Assembly (NCBI GenBank): GCA_039621445.1
Contig: CP154957.1
Coordinates: 7,877,114 to 7,941,113, forward strand
DNA length: 64,000 nucleotides
Direction of reading: 5' to 3'
DNA from: Euglena gracilis
Lineage: Eukaryota; Euglenida; Euglenophyceae; Euglenales
Position 1 is the stretch's first letter; each line of letters begins with the position of its first letter. Shown here in pieces: positions 32,260 through 42,074 of this stretch. The translations under genes and the position numbers were made by a program. The notes beneath the pieces were generated by a model that was not told where the DNA came from, searched no databases, and was given only the letters and a program-made list of their open reading frames with translations.

Positions 32260-33209
32260 GGTTGAGATTGCCAAGTTTTTGCTGACAGATTCAAAGCTGG
32301 AACGGATGCGGGCAATTGCCCGTGGTGCTCAGGACAGCATTGGACTCCCTGCAGGCGCACTCACGGCAATGCTGCACTCACGGCAATGCTGGAGCGTGCA
32401 CACCAGGAAAAACCGAAGGGCAGGGACTTGATGTCTCGTACCGTCCATTGGAGTCAGCGACACATTGCAGAATGTGGCCCCGTCACCACTGTGGAGCTGA
32501 ATAAGCATCTGAATATCATCTGGAAGAGATGGGCAAGGGCAGAAGCCTCAGCGCAACAAAAAACGTCGGAGTTGGAGAAAGCTCGACAAGAGGGTGGGGT
32601 ATGTCAAATCCCCATGTGCTTTTTTCCAATGTTGTCTGACAGGTTACAAATGATCAATCTCCAGTTGTTGCAAGTGTGCAGAATGATTCAGATGTTATGG
32701 TCGTCCCAAATGAAACACAGGAGGTTTTACTTGTTTTAATTTTTTTCGGTGCCAATCACATGTTAATTGCACAGGATGATAGCCGACAGCAAGCTGTGGT
32801 GTACACAGAGGACAATGTTGTTGCATCACAAGAGGTCCGTGGAGACCCCGAAAAAAGCTATTTTGATTGCGCAGTCTGCAAACATCTCTTCGAAAGCAAA
32901 CAGGCTTTGGCATCGCACCATCGGCACCGGCATTCCCAACTTAAGCGTGAGCAACGGTTCCCTTGTGTGAAGTGTGAAGTTTGTGGGAAGATGGTGAAAG
33001 CTGCTGGTTTGGGATCTCACAGACGTAAATGTGTGCGGGCTGTTCACCAACCAGACAGGTTTGTTGCCCCCCCATTAACAAAAGTGCCAGACTTCCGCTT
33101 CATTACACAACCAGGGGAAAAAAGAGAGCACCTTTGCCTGTCCTTCTCACATCCAAACAGGTTCCCCCTGTTCGAGGGCGCTCTGGCTTCCGTATCATAC
33201 CGGCAGTGA
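32260..33209 (+). CDS. C2H2 zinc-finger gene with two very short introns
   Basis: An exon up to about 32,598 (...NIIWKRWARAEASAQ...KARQEGG) is joined through a canonical 44-bp GT-AG intron (32,599-32,642) to a 79-nt exon. A second short intron (about 32,722-32,774) follows. All three pieces stay in one frame into DDSRQQAVVYTEDN and a finger region: FDCAVCKHLFESKQALASHH with ...RHRH at about 32,865-32,940, then CVKCEVCGKM...HRRKC at about 32,960-33,030. DNA or RNA binding is inferred from the fingers. The gene lies close to the left end of the 10.35-kb insertion, so it may be transposon-encoded or cargo. The true start and last exon are not resolved. The finger arrangement is loosely similar to the amino-terminal fingers of retrotransposon copy E. 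Confidence 0.6.
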
Positions 33210-33589
33210 AACCGGTGTGCCCTCCGACAAGGTTTTTTTCTAAAAAGCCTCTGGGTTGGGGGGAAAAAACCTTCCAACAACCTACCCATATATGACATTG
33301 AACCCCCTCATCAGTCAAAATTTGATTCCTGAGGGGAACGGGGGGACGGAATCAGCGTACCAAGCGCAGCAACAGGCTGTGAAAAATCATATAATGGACT
33401 GGCGGGGGGTGGTCAATGTGGGGTATTTGACCTCTGCCAGCCCCGCACCTGCAGCCAGAATAGCAGCAGAGTCCGCAAAGGCCCCCCAAGTTGGCCGTGG
33501 GGAGAAAAAACAGGGTTTTTTTTTGGAAATTATAGGGTGAGCACATAAAAAAATCCCTGAGAAAGACCGGTTAAGGTACTCGAAGAGGG

Positions 33590-34060
33590 CAATTGTGTCG
33601 CCAAAGCGACTAACAGAAGAGGAACAGGCAACACAGGACATACTGAAAAAGAAGCGGGAGTCTGTTACCTTTGGAAGTCGTTTGCCAGAAGGGATCCTCC
33701 TTCAAACTATTCTTGTCATATATGATGACCAGGGCCTTTTGAAGTTGTGTCGGTTGGCCCAGGGGTGGCATACAGGGCTGTACATAATTATTTTCAGAGT
33801 TTCTGTACTGCTCTGCTGTTGTGGCAGGGCAAAAATTGACGTCGAGCATTTGGAATTCGTGGAGGCTACCAAGTGTCCAAGGACTTTGAGACAAGTGTTT
33901 TGGTTCAGGTTGGACAACAAAATTTGGCTTTTTTGTGCGTGGCACTAAAGTTGAACACTGGGTTAACGACAAGCTTTATGGCTTCTGGCCAAGTGATGTG
34001 GTGGAAAAACAGATTGATATTCCCCCAAGCAGGCATGCACATTTTTAGCTGTTTTTCATT
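33590..34060 (+). CDS. Putative continuation exons, unknown protein
   Basis: Two stretches read like real protein: LTEEEQATQDILKKKRE (about 33,605-33,660) and, after a frame change, KFGFFVRGTKVEHWVNDK (about 33,920-33,975) followed by FWPSDVVEKQ. Intron-like interruptions separate them, including a possible acceptor near 33,825. They may belong to the C2H2 gene upstream. I recognise no domain and could not join them with certainty. Confidence 0.3.
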
Positions 34061-34955
34061 GTTCCCAAATTTCTCATACACTTTTCCGTGCGATGCGCAA
34101 GTCTGTCAGCGGTCGCGTTGCAACAGTATCAACTGTTTTGCGCGTAACGTGGTCCTGCCAGGTGGAACCGTCTGTGACATTTTCTGTTTTCCCTTCAGGA
34201 TTATTGGTGCTTCGCCTCTGGGGGGCGTCACAACGTGGCTTCCAGGATTGGAATTCCCAGTTGGGCAGTGGAAATTGTTTACAAAAAATATTGCAAGCCT
34301 CGCAGTTGCAGCAGGCTGGATCTTTTTCTCACTTTGGCATGGATGAAGCTTTACCCCTCCAGCAAAAATTTGCAGTCTTTGTGGCCCCACAACATTCAGA
34401 ATGAACCAGGCTTTCTCCTCCCAGAGTTTTTTCATTCGATTGGGTAGGGTTATGAGTTTCGGGGGGGGGGTGCATTTCGCATTTTTTGCACAATTTTTTC
34501 CCGTTATTCCAAAAAAAGCTTTTTCTGCGTTTGAGGGTCTGGCATTTTTTGGTACAATTGTTCAATTTTTTATGGAGCGGCACTTGTTCGATTTTTTGTG
34601 GTTCACCCATTTTTGACCTTTTTCTTGATGTTTTTTTTTTGGTTCCCCCCCATTTGGTTCGAAAAGCCTGTCGGTGAGCCCCCAAAAATTGGAAATTGTA
34701 CCAAATTATCAGTAGAACTCTCCAGACGTTGGGCAGTTGCATGGTGGACGTTGACCCCTGCCACTTCCGCCAACCTGGCAACAGTGTTCCTCACTTCCCC
34801 CATACCATCGGCAGCTGGAGAATCAGGGTTTTTCTGAAGGCTGTTTGAGAAACAGAGAAAGACCCTGAGTCGGACACTGTTCCAGTCCACACCCATTCCC
34901 ATAGATTCACTGCAGTGGGTTAATCTTTTGGGGGGGCATATCCTGAATCTATGCA
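34061..34955. other. No gene recognised
   Basis: Only short frames occur, and nothing conserved was identified. The T-rich stretch 34,470-34,660 has no repeat match that I could see. Confidence 0.4.
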
Positions 34956-34959
34956 TGAG

Positions 34960-35462
34960 ACAATGAGTACCGGCGGCAACCGAAGTACAAGGGGAGTGTC
35001 GCAAAGTTCCAATGCGCCTCAACCCACCTCGGGTTTGTAGCGTACTGGGATGGGCCCCGGAACTCTCTGTTTTTGTTTTCTGAAAAAAATTGAAAAACAG
35101 AGAGGGCACCACCCCGGTGCTGCCTCTGACACAGAGCTGGTGCGGCGCTGCAGACCTTACCTGTTCCCAACTGACACATTTCTGGCCGATAAGGCCTACG
35201 AAAGCGTGCCCAACATGCTCCCCCCTCAAAGAGCGACGCCTTGTCCTTTGAGGAGAGGGAGTATAACCGAGCGCACCAATTTTACCGCGCTCGGGTTGAG
35301 CACGTTTTCGCTTGGATGAAAACCTTTGGTGTGGCCGCTCAAAAGCATCGCTCACCGGACTTGTTTGTACTTAAAAACGCGATGCTGACCCTTGCAAACA
35401 TCCGCAATATTATTGTGGCGGTGCGGGTACTGTATGTCCCGTACTGGCCGTTGTGGCCGTGA
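34960..35462 (+). pseudogene. DDE transposase fragment (DDE_Tnp_4 / Harbinger-like)
   Basis: Three adjacent pieces in family order are present. DNEYRRQPKYKGSVAKF... (34,965-35,070) is followed, in another frame, by HPGAASD...FLADKAY with the second catalytic Asp (about 35,115-35,215). Then, after a single-base slip in a C tract near 35,225, comes EEREYNRAHQFYRARVEHVF with the catalytic Glu and a trailing WMKTFGV (35,245-35,335). PG..D..L, LADKAY and R.RVE..F..MK are signatures of the IS5/Harbinger-type DDE family, which catalyses cut-and-paste transposition. The upstream first Asp was not found. Frameshifts make this a remnant. Confidence 0.7.
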
Positions 35463-35549
35463 TTTCTTCTTTTTTCGTCAAAAAAAAAGCCCCCCCCCCC
35501 CACCCCGCGGCTGAAAAAGTGCAAAATAAAGGGCATATGTCTGAACATC

Positions 35550-35640
35550 GTCAGTGTAGTTCAGAGGTCGAAGCACAAGTCAACGTCTCTGTAGACACGG
35601 GTTCGAATCCCGGTCGTTTGGGGCGACTTCCTGTTTTCTC
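35550..35640 (+). repeat. tRNA-like unit 1 (SINE head) with tail
   Basis: A box-A-like TAGTTCAGAGG at about 35,557 and a perfect box B GGTTCGAATCC (35,600-35,610) are present. The anticodon arm is shortened, so this is not a functional tRNA. The following tail 'gacttcctgttttctctga' resembles the tail of unit 2, as in tRNA-derived SINEs. Confidence 0.6.
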
Positions 35641-35691
35641 TGAGGCGGCAAAAATAATTTTCATAAAAGTACACGGACGAGAATGATATCA

Positions 35692-35780
35692 CCCCCCGTG
35701 GCATAGCGGTCGTGTGGTTAGCGTGTGACCGGTAGGTCGCAGGTTCGAATCCTGCCGGGGGGCAACTTCGTGTTTTTCCT
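35692..35780 (+). repeat. tRNA-like unit 2 (SINE head), Thr(GGU)-like, with tail
   Basis: Positions 35,692-35,762 have a perfect 7-bp acceptor stem (CCCCCCG/CGGGGGG), a T arm with box B GGTTCGAATCC (35,742-35,752) and a D-arm/box A region. The 3' side of the anticodon stem is missing about seven bases, so a functional tRNA is unlikely. The tail 'caacttcgtgtttttcctga' parallels that of unit 1. Confidence 0.65.
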
Positions 35781-36016
35781 GATTTGACGCGACAAGTAGA
35801 GGGAAGCCGTGACTGCTTTTCGGAAAGGAAGGAAAATTTTTTTGGTCCGGCCGGCTGGCAAGACAGACATTGGTCCGGCTTGACGGACCGCTGGCGGAAA
35901 AATGCTTCGTCCGGACGGACGGCTGGGCGTCCAGCATTGGTCCGGTTGAAGAGGTGCGGACAACTCGGACGGCTAGCCGGCCAGCCGCCCCCTATAGATG
36001 GACAAAATCCAACCTA

Positions 36017-36187
36017 CCACCCCCCCCTATTGTCCCCCCCCCATGTTGTCCCTCGGCCCCGGCCGACGGAGGTTTTTTTTTGGCTCGGCCAATGAAATTC
36101 CTTTGGTACCCCCATATTGTCCCCCCCCCATATTGTCCGGTCGGGCCTCCCGGGGAGAGGTCGGTGGGACAATAAGGGGGGGGGGGG
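36017..36187. mobile_element. 171-bp TA-flanked MITE, CCACCCCCCC...TATTGTCC family
   Basis: The left end CCACCCCCCCCTATTGTCC is mirrored by GGACAATAAGGGGGGGG, with TA on both sides (36,015-36,016 and 36,188-36,189). The interior shares the 'ggctcggccaatgaaattcc' and 'gggcctcccggggagaggtc' blocks with the other family members at 741-880 and 26,700-26,760. Confidence 0.8.
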
Positions 36188-36234
36188 TAAATTTCCATCA
36201 TTGACGAAGGGAGGCAAAAAAAAAAACAATGGTC

Positions 36235-36420
36235 TGTATCAGCATTCCGGTCGTCAAAAAGGACGACTTTTGTCAATCGTAAAAAACAGCCATTTATCCT
36301 CGTCAGTCAGAAAGACGGGGAATTATTTACATCGGTTTTGACAAAAATGTTGCGGCGAGACGATTAGAGCATAAATGCTCCCCCGTCATTAACGGATCAG
36401 GCTCTTCCCACCTGAGGGCT
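36235..36420 (+). pseudogene. Fragment of the unknown repeated coding sequence, copy 2
   Basis: Plus-strand translation (QHSGRQKGRLLSIVKN...TGNYLHRF) matches copy 1 (5,810-5,590, minus strand) at protein level and over about 180 bp of DNA. It is interrupted by stops. The family is unknown. Confidence 0.45.
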
Positions 36421-37190
36421 AAGAACATTGAAATCGTCGGCAGGAAAACCTGGGCCTAAATTTATGTGTTCGTGGGTGCAACAGACTTGAGCGCTTGACA
36501 AAAGGAACTGTCTGCGGACGCGGCTGGGAACACCACTAACTTTTTTCCCTCCCTTTTGCTTTTGTTTGTTTGCCTTTGCCAAGTTTACCAAAAAAAAGTG
36601 AACTTTCGTTTCACAAAAACCAAAGCAGAGGTGCAGAAGTCACTTCCGATTGGGACGGTGCCAGAGAAGTGTTCAGGAGGAGGGCGGGACGTGTTGAGGG
36701 AACGCTGGTGCCACCAGCTTGAACCAACCCGTGAACCAACCCTGGAACGAACCCAACCATTGTTCCGGTATTTGGTCGGGAATGGAAAACAAACGTTAAA
36801 TACATAAAAAAAAACGAACCACAAAAAAAAGCAACTGAAGCACATTGAGGCCCAACCACATGGAAGCCGTGGGCACATCACATCCTGATGCGGAGGATCA
36901 AGCTGCAACGCAACTGTTCCACCTCACATAGCACTCACGGTGGAAGTTATCCTCCGATAGATTCTGTCAAGCGCAGGACGTATTTTGGTGGGGGGGATAA
37001 TGGGAACAGGCGTGATCTGAGAGCTGCATGGGTGCAGCTAAAAAAGCTTCATTCGTGACCTGAGCTCTTCATAATGGTTGCATTAAAAATAAAAAACACA
37101 ACCGGTTTGGGGTGCATTTTAAAAAAACTGCAGTTTTCGGGTGCCACCAAGATGGGTTGTGGGCAGAGGAGAAGAGGAGGGTTCTTCCAA
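36421..37190. other. No gene recognised
   Basis: No conserved coding sequence was identified. A tandem of 'gaaccaacc' blocks lies at 36,720-36,750. Confidence 0.4.
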
Positions 37191-37628
37191 AAAAAAGGTC
37201 CATGTGCAAAAAAAAAGTCCTGGCAGATCAGCCTGTAGATGTCCACAGGCGCTCCAGAGGCGCTCGACGGCACCGGTGGAACTGGGGAGGGAGGCCAGCC
37301 GGCCGCCCAAGGGGGCCAGCACGTTATCGGAAAATAAGTTCAGGAACATGGGTTTTTTTCTCTGAAAAAAACAGTCGGTCACCCCCCACCCCCCCCCCCC
37401 CGGGGGATGGGGTGGGGCAGGTGTTAAGCAATGGTCTGGTCCGCAAAAAAACCTATGGTCCAAAAAGCTGAGGGGGGAGTCGATTCCTTGGCGAACGCCC
37501 TTGCCGATTCCCATGGCCCCGCCAGCTCCACCCACTCCAGTAATTCAGCCACCGTTGGCAGACGCGTTCTGGGTAGAAGCGCCGGTCACGGACAGGGCGC
37601 CCAACTGGTTTGGGCACAACAGAATTGG

Positions 37629-37806
37629 GGGGGGGGTGTTTTTTAAAAATCCAGCCGGGGGGGGGGCAGGGGTTTTTTTAAACAACCAGCGGGGGGGGGG
37701 GCAAGGTTTTTTTTTAAAAGCGGCCGGGGGGCAGGGGTGTTTTTAAAAAAACCAGCCGGGGGGGGGGGCAGGTGGTTTTATAAAATCAGCGGGGGGGGGG
37801 GCAGGA
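37629..37806. repeat. G-rich tandem repeat, about 40-bp units
   Basis: Five imperfect units of a G run, 'caggggtttttttaaa' and '(a)ccagc' lie within the degenerate hAT. On the minus strand they translate as Pro-rich sequence. They are probably an expansion inside an intron or a decayed region. Confidence 0.8.
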
Positions 37807-39084
37807 CGCAGGGTCCCTGGGCCTGCTGTCGTCTCCAGGAATTCGAACACCTCGCGTAGACGCTTGCGAGTCAACATCTCACCGCGAAAACGATGATCAA
37901 GTACATAGGCTGCACAACTCCAATTGGACAGGATCATCTGGTCACGCTTCTCGCGGACAAGTGGCGGACAAGTCAATTACAGAGATCAGCCTTCTTTTTA
38001 AGACCCCCGGAGACAAGGGGGGGCCATACAACTTTTTACGAAACCAGTCAGTCGTTTTCAAAATTCCAGCCAAGCAGGGGGCGACTTTAGGGAAAAAACG
38101 ACTCTCAGTGTCTCAGGTCAGTGCCTAAGCAATTGCATGCGTGGGACCCCCCCCCAAAAAAGCTTACTGCCCGGGGGGATCCCTGGACGTGTCGCATGGC
38201 CAGCGGTAAATCTGCAGCAACAGCCTCCAACTCCCCACGCATGCGCAGGTAGTGGTGCACCGATTCGCCCACAGTGGGGCCGGGGGGCAGAGGTTATAGC
38301 ACCCAACCTCTGCACTCCGCCCACAAGCGTCCCGCTGCACAATCTGCAGGTACTCTTTCAGCCACCGTCCAGTCTTGCACACTCCCTCCCAGTCATCCCA
38401 CGTGGAATTCAGCCACACCCATGCCATGGAATTGAACTCCGCATCAGGCTGGTCTTAAACGGAAAAAAAAATTCCCCCAAAACCAGTCTGCTCTAGAGAA
38501 GAAAACCGCTCCCATGGGCAGGACCCTGAATCCCGAAACTGCAAAGTCACAGGGTCCTGTTTGGTGCAAACGCCCCAGGGCATGTTCAACAGACACGCGA
38601 TTGGCTACCAAACTCTCCAGCAGGTCCACATTGGATGCCCACCGGGTCTTAACGGGTTCTCTGAGGTACTGGCCTCCTTGCACTCGTTCCTCCGTGTACA
38701 CCACCCGGGGGTACCCACGGCGGAAGAACTCCTCCACCTGTTCAGCCTTCGCGATGACGTTCTCCCACAGCGACAAAACGTCCTTGGCCAGCAGCTGCCC
38801 TGTGTGGGCATGGCAGTTCAGCGGCACCACGGCCGCCGACTGGTAGATGTCCCTGAGCGCGGCCTGGCAGTTGGCCGCATTGTCCTCCACAGGCTTTGTT
38901 TTGAGACCACCAAAGAGGGGGCAACCCTGACCCCTCACCATCACCCTAATGACATTGACCCATCACCATCACCAACCCTGTACCCTCACCCATACACCCT
39001 GACCCTCACGATCATCAGCACATCCATCAGCTTCAACCCCGGGCCAAAGGAAAAGCAAAAGCCTGGGCCGCCTGCAGCGCCACC

Positions 39085-40740
39085 CAGGGTTGGATGGTTA
39101 ATCAAAAAACGGTTAATTGCTTGTGACCCCCCCAGTTAATCGATCGTTTGTGGGGGGGACAATTAACCATGGTTAATCGAAAAACGGTTAATCGCTTGTG
39201 GCCCCCCCAGTTAATCGACCTTTTTTTTGGCGGAAATCAAACATGTCTTGGGTTTGGGAACATTTCTCTACCCTTTGGGGACCCCCCACATAAGACCCCC
39301 CCCCCTGGCCGGCCAAAGGCCGGCCCTTTGGCCGGGCCTGGGGGGCCTAGGCCCCCCTAGGAAGTTAGGCAGGAGGGGGGGGGGGGGCTGCGGACCCCCC
39401 CCCCGGTGAACTTCACCGGTGAACGTTCACCGGGGGGGAGGGGGGGGGGTGCTTTTGGCGGTGAAGTTCACCGGTGAACTTCACCGTTTTGATGGTTGGG
39501 GGTGAAATTTTCATGGGTGAAATTTTGCTCCTTTCTTCTCAAAATGGTCATTTTGAGGTTGATGCTTCATGGAATTTATCGAAATTTCCGAAAACTTGCC
39601 CAAAATGTCATATTTTGGCCATTTTTGGCCAAAAAGTGCCCTCTTGGTGAACTTCACTGGTGAAGTTCACCGATGGGTTAGGCACAGGGGGGGGGGGGTC
39701 CAGGACCCCCGGTGAACTTTCAAACGGTGAACTTCACCATAGGGGGGGGGGAGGGGGGGTCAAAATGACCCAAGTCTACTGCCTGATCTCCCTAGGATTT
39801 TGGCTCCCGAGGGGAGGTCTGAAATGGGGGGGGCATGGTAGACACTGGGTGGGGATGGACCCCGTTGTGTGTGGTAGTTGAAGTTCCCTTTTGGAAAAGA
39901 GGCACTTTTCAACTGCCCCAACATAACCCTTCGGAGGAGGGGTGGTAATTGTCATCAGATAAAACAAGCTGTGACCCCAGTGATTTGCGCAAGCGCCATA
40001 GTGATTGCTCCGTTGATACGCTCGTGTTTGTGCAAAGGAATTTACGCCAACTTGGCTATCTAACCCAGGCAACGGAGATCCGTGTGGTTTTCATTTTTTT
40101 GGTTTGTTTGGCTCATAATCCATCCAATGAATGAGAGTGTGAGCTCTGGTTTGGGGATGATGTTTTCAAGCACCAATTTGGCAAGGTGTACAACATTACT
40201 CAAGGGTAGGGGGTGTTCCCCCCGTGACCCCCCCGTGACCCCCCCGTGACCCCCCCGTGACCCCCCCGTGACCCGAACAAGGACCCTTTTCGGCGAAATT
40301 TTGTCGGGAAAAATATTGGCTGGTGATGCCTAATTTGATGAAATTCTGGGGCAGATTCCTAATTTCTAGGTGTAAATTTTTCAAATTTCGGCTTGGTGAT
40401 TCCTAAGTTGGTGTCAAAATCCTAATTTCAGGTGTGGGGATTCCTAATTTGTGGAATTTTTCTCCAAAAATTCCGACTCGGTGATTCCTAATTTTGCCAC
40501 CAAAAATGTGGTGTTCCCTCTCCTCCCACCCCCATCCTCCCCACCCCCCCCCCCCCCCCCCCCCCCACCCCCCCCCCCGAACACCCCCGTAGGGACTTTG
40601 ATTTTTTTTTTGTGGTGGTTAATTGAAATTAATCGAGGGAAAGGCACAGTTAATCGAAAATTGGTTAATCGCTTGTTGACTCCCAGTTAACCATGGTTAA
40701 TCGCTTGACCCCAAAAATAACGGTTAATTGCCCAACCCTG
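39085..40740. mobile_element. 1.66-kb hAT-like non-autonomous element inside the second hAT
   Basis: The ends CAGGGTTGG and CCAACCCTG are inverted. CGCCACC flanks both sides (an 8-bp reading, GCGCCACC, is possible if the last G is shared). Both subterminal zones carry repeated 'ggttaatcg(aaaaa)cggtt' and GGTTAATCGCTTG units (39,090-39,225 and 40,615-40,735). The interior is GTGAAGTTCAC repeats (39,403-39,755), a GTGACCCCCCC array and CCTAATTT-type repeats, without ORFs of note. It interrupts a hAT transposase frame. Confidence 0.82.
40209..40275. repeat. GTGACCCCCCC tandem array
   Basis: Five to six 12-bp units of CCCCCCGTGACC follow one another exactly, inside the 1.66-kb element. Confidence 0.9.
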
Positions 40741-41500
40741 CGCCACCACCGGGCAGCCTAGGTCTGACAGCTGGGACATCACTTCCCGGATGCTGTCGGC
40801 CAACTCAGCACTGGTATGTCTGCGGTTGAACCTGTGAAGACAGACATTGCCCATGGAAAGTTTCCAAATGTGCTCACCTATGAAGCTTGAATAACAATGG
40901 TTGCTGCTGGCAAGTGAGGGCGGGCGCACGTCATTGCCGAATACATTGTGGAAAAAAGGTCCAAAGCAACGGCGTGATTGTGCACCATGAATCCCAGAGT
41001 GTGAAAATGGGCACCATCCTCCCACATGTCCAGACCCACAGCGACGTATGGTAACTTCACCAATATCTCCTCCACTTTCTGCGGAAAGATTACGTACAGA
41101 TGGAGCGGGGGATTTGGGGTAAAAACCTTTTTCACGTCCAAATAGACACCTGTCTTTTTTGTAATGTCTCCGAGCATGGCAGACGGAAGTCCGGGCGGAG
41201 GACCTTCAGGAAGTCCTTCATTTCCGGGGAGGTGATGGCGTTCAGGGACAGTCCTCGCCTCATCTGCAGCAGGCTGAGCCGCTCTTCCGCAATCCTTTGC
41301 TGTGCTGCACTGAAGGGCTTGTCTCCGTACGAGCAAATACGCTCCTGCTTCATCTTTTTCGTTGGAGGCTGATTCGCATTGTTCTCCTCCGTTGCAACAG
41401 CAGATTCAGCTCTGGGCCGCAACCTCACCATGTGACTGTGCCTTCTGAGGTAATGGATGGCCGCCCACATTAATGTCCGCCCTGCCACAGGACTGCACAC

Positions 41501-41990
41501 ATGAGCGGACGACCCGAGCGTACTGAGTGGGAACACTTCACAGAAGTTGACTGGGATCGTACTGGAAAATGCATCAAAGTCAGATGCCGATATTGCTTGT
41601 GGGAAAGTGCCCACCACGCCACGCGCTGTGGGCCATTCCTAACGCGAACTGGGGTTTTTGTTTTTGACAAATGTCTAAATGTCATATTAATGTCAATTGT
41701 CTGTCAGAAACCCTTGTCATTTGCCAAAATTGGGAATGCTGGTCTGTATGACTCTGGCACGGACTGCAGCATGGGCTTCCTTCGGAACGTCGTGAAGACA
41801 AAATGGGAAAAGTGGACAGGTTATGGGGCAATGCAGACATTGTGGAAAAAGTACGGCCCCAAAGAATTTTTTGGACAAGAGCTCGGGCTCGCAGATGGGG
41901 CGTACAGTGGCAACTGCCGCCTGGTTGGCCCTTTTCGGAAACCCCCCAACAAGGCTCTTCCCACCCGCAAGCATTGTTCGGCATTGAAAA
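41501..41990 (+). pseudogene. BED-like finger and DDE-transposase remnant near the right end of the insertion
   Basis: Plus-strand 41,501-41,640 encodes WEHFTEVDWDRTGKCIKV followed by RCRYC, a BED-type zinc-finger start as found at the amino terminus of hAT and Harbinger proteins. About 100 bp further on, YDSGTDCSM...ELGLADGAYSGNCRLVGPF (41,745-41,945) resembles the second-Asp block of DDE_Tnp_4 transposases. The two share one open frame but are separated by a poorly conserved stretch, and the frame ends in the terminal GACGCGGGG array, so the Glu-containing end is missing. It overlaps the region just upstream of the minus-strand hAT. Confidence 0.5.
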
Positions 41991-42074
41991 AAATCTGCGA
42001 AAAAACAGGGCGCAAATCGGGACGGGGGGACGCGGGGGGGGGACGCGGGGGGGACGCGGGGAGAAAACCCCAGC

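Larger units (their letters stand above)
37200..41460 (-). pseudogene. Second hAT transposase, degenerate and interrupted
   Basis: Minus-strand blocks occur in hAT order. ERLSLLQMRRG...DFLKVLRPDF is at about 41,160-41,300. PYVAVGLDMWED is near 41,020-41,060. SAELADSIREVMSQLSDLGCPVV ends at 40,750, where a 1.66-kb element is inserted. DNAANCQAALRD follows at about 38,855-38,895, LNCHAHTGQLLAKDV near 38,800, and VKTRWASNVDLLESL near 38,600-38,650. SNWSCAAYVLDHRFRGEML is at about 37,860-37,920, and the dimerisation signature LASLPSSTGAVERLWSACG at about 37,230-37,290. It differs from the hAT at 6-10 kb in sequence. The DNA phrase GACAGGTGTTAAGCAATG-like is nevertheless shared (37,417-37,435 and 8,140-8,157). 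The reading frame is broken many times. TIRs were not found. Confidence 0.78.
31723..42071. mobile_element. 10.35-kb insertion splitting copy C; GGGGTTTTC ends, 3-bp AGC duplication
   Basis: The insert begins GGGGGTTTTC and ends GAAAACCCC, a 9-bp inverted repeat. Inside each end is an array of GACGCGGGG units (about 31,733-31,790 and 42,020-42,063) in the same direct orientation. AGC flanks both sides (31,720-31,722 and 42,072-42,074). Removing the insert plus one AGC gives a reverse-transcriptase alignment of exactly the spacing usual between the conserved Cys-Tyr and QQGDP. A 3-bp duplication and DDE remnants of the DDE_Tnp_4 type inside suggest a PIF/Harbinger-like origin, but this is inference. 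Contents: a C2H2 gene, DDE fragments, tRNA-like units, small MITEs and a minus-strand hAT transposase. Confidence 0.8.

Noticed and set aside
35692-35762. Functional tRNA-Thr gene
   Set aside because: Acceptor and T arms are good, but the 3' side of the anticodon stem is missing, and a second truncated unit with the same tail lies next to it, so a SINE-like origin fits better.
39090-40735. GGTTAATCG repeats as interstitial telomere sequence
   Set aside because: The units are irregular, occur only just inside the two ends of one element and are arranged as subterminal repeats.
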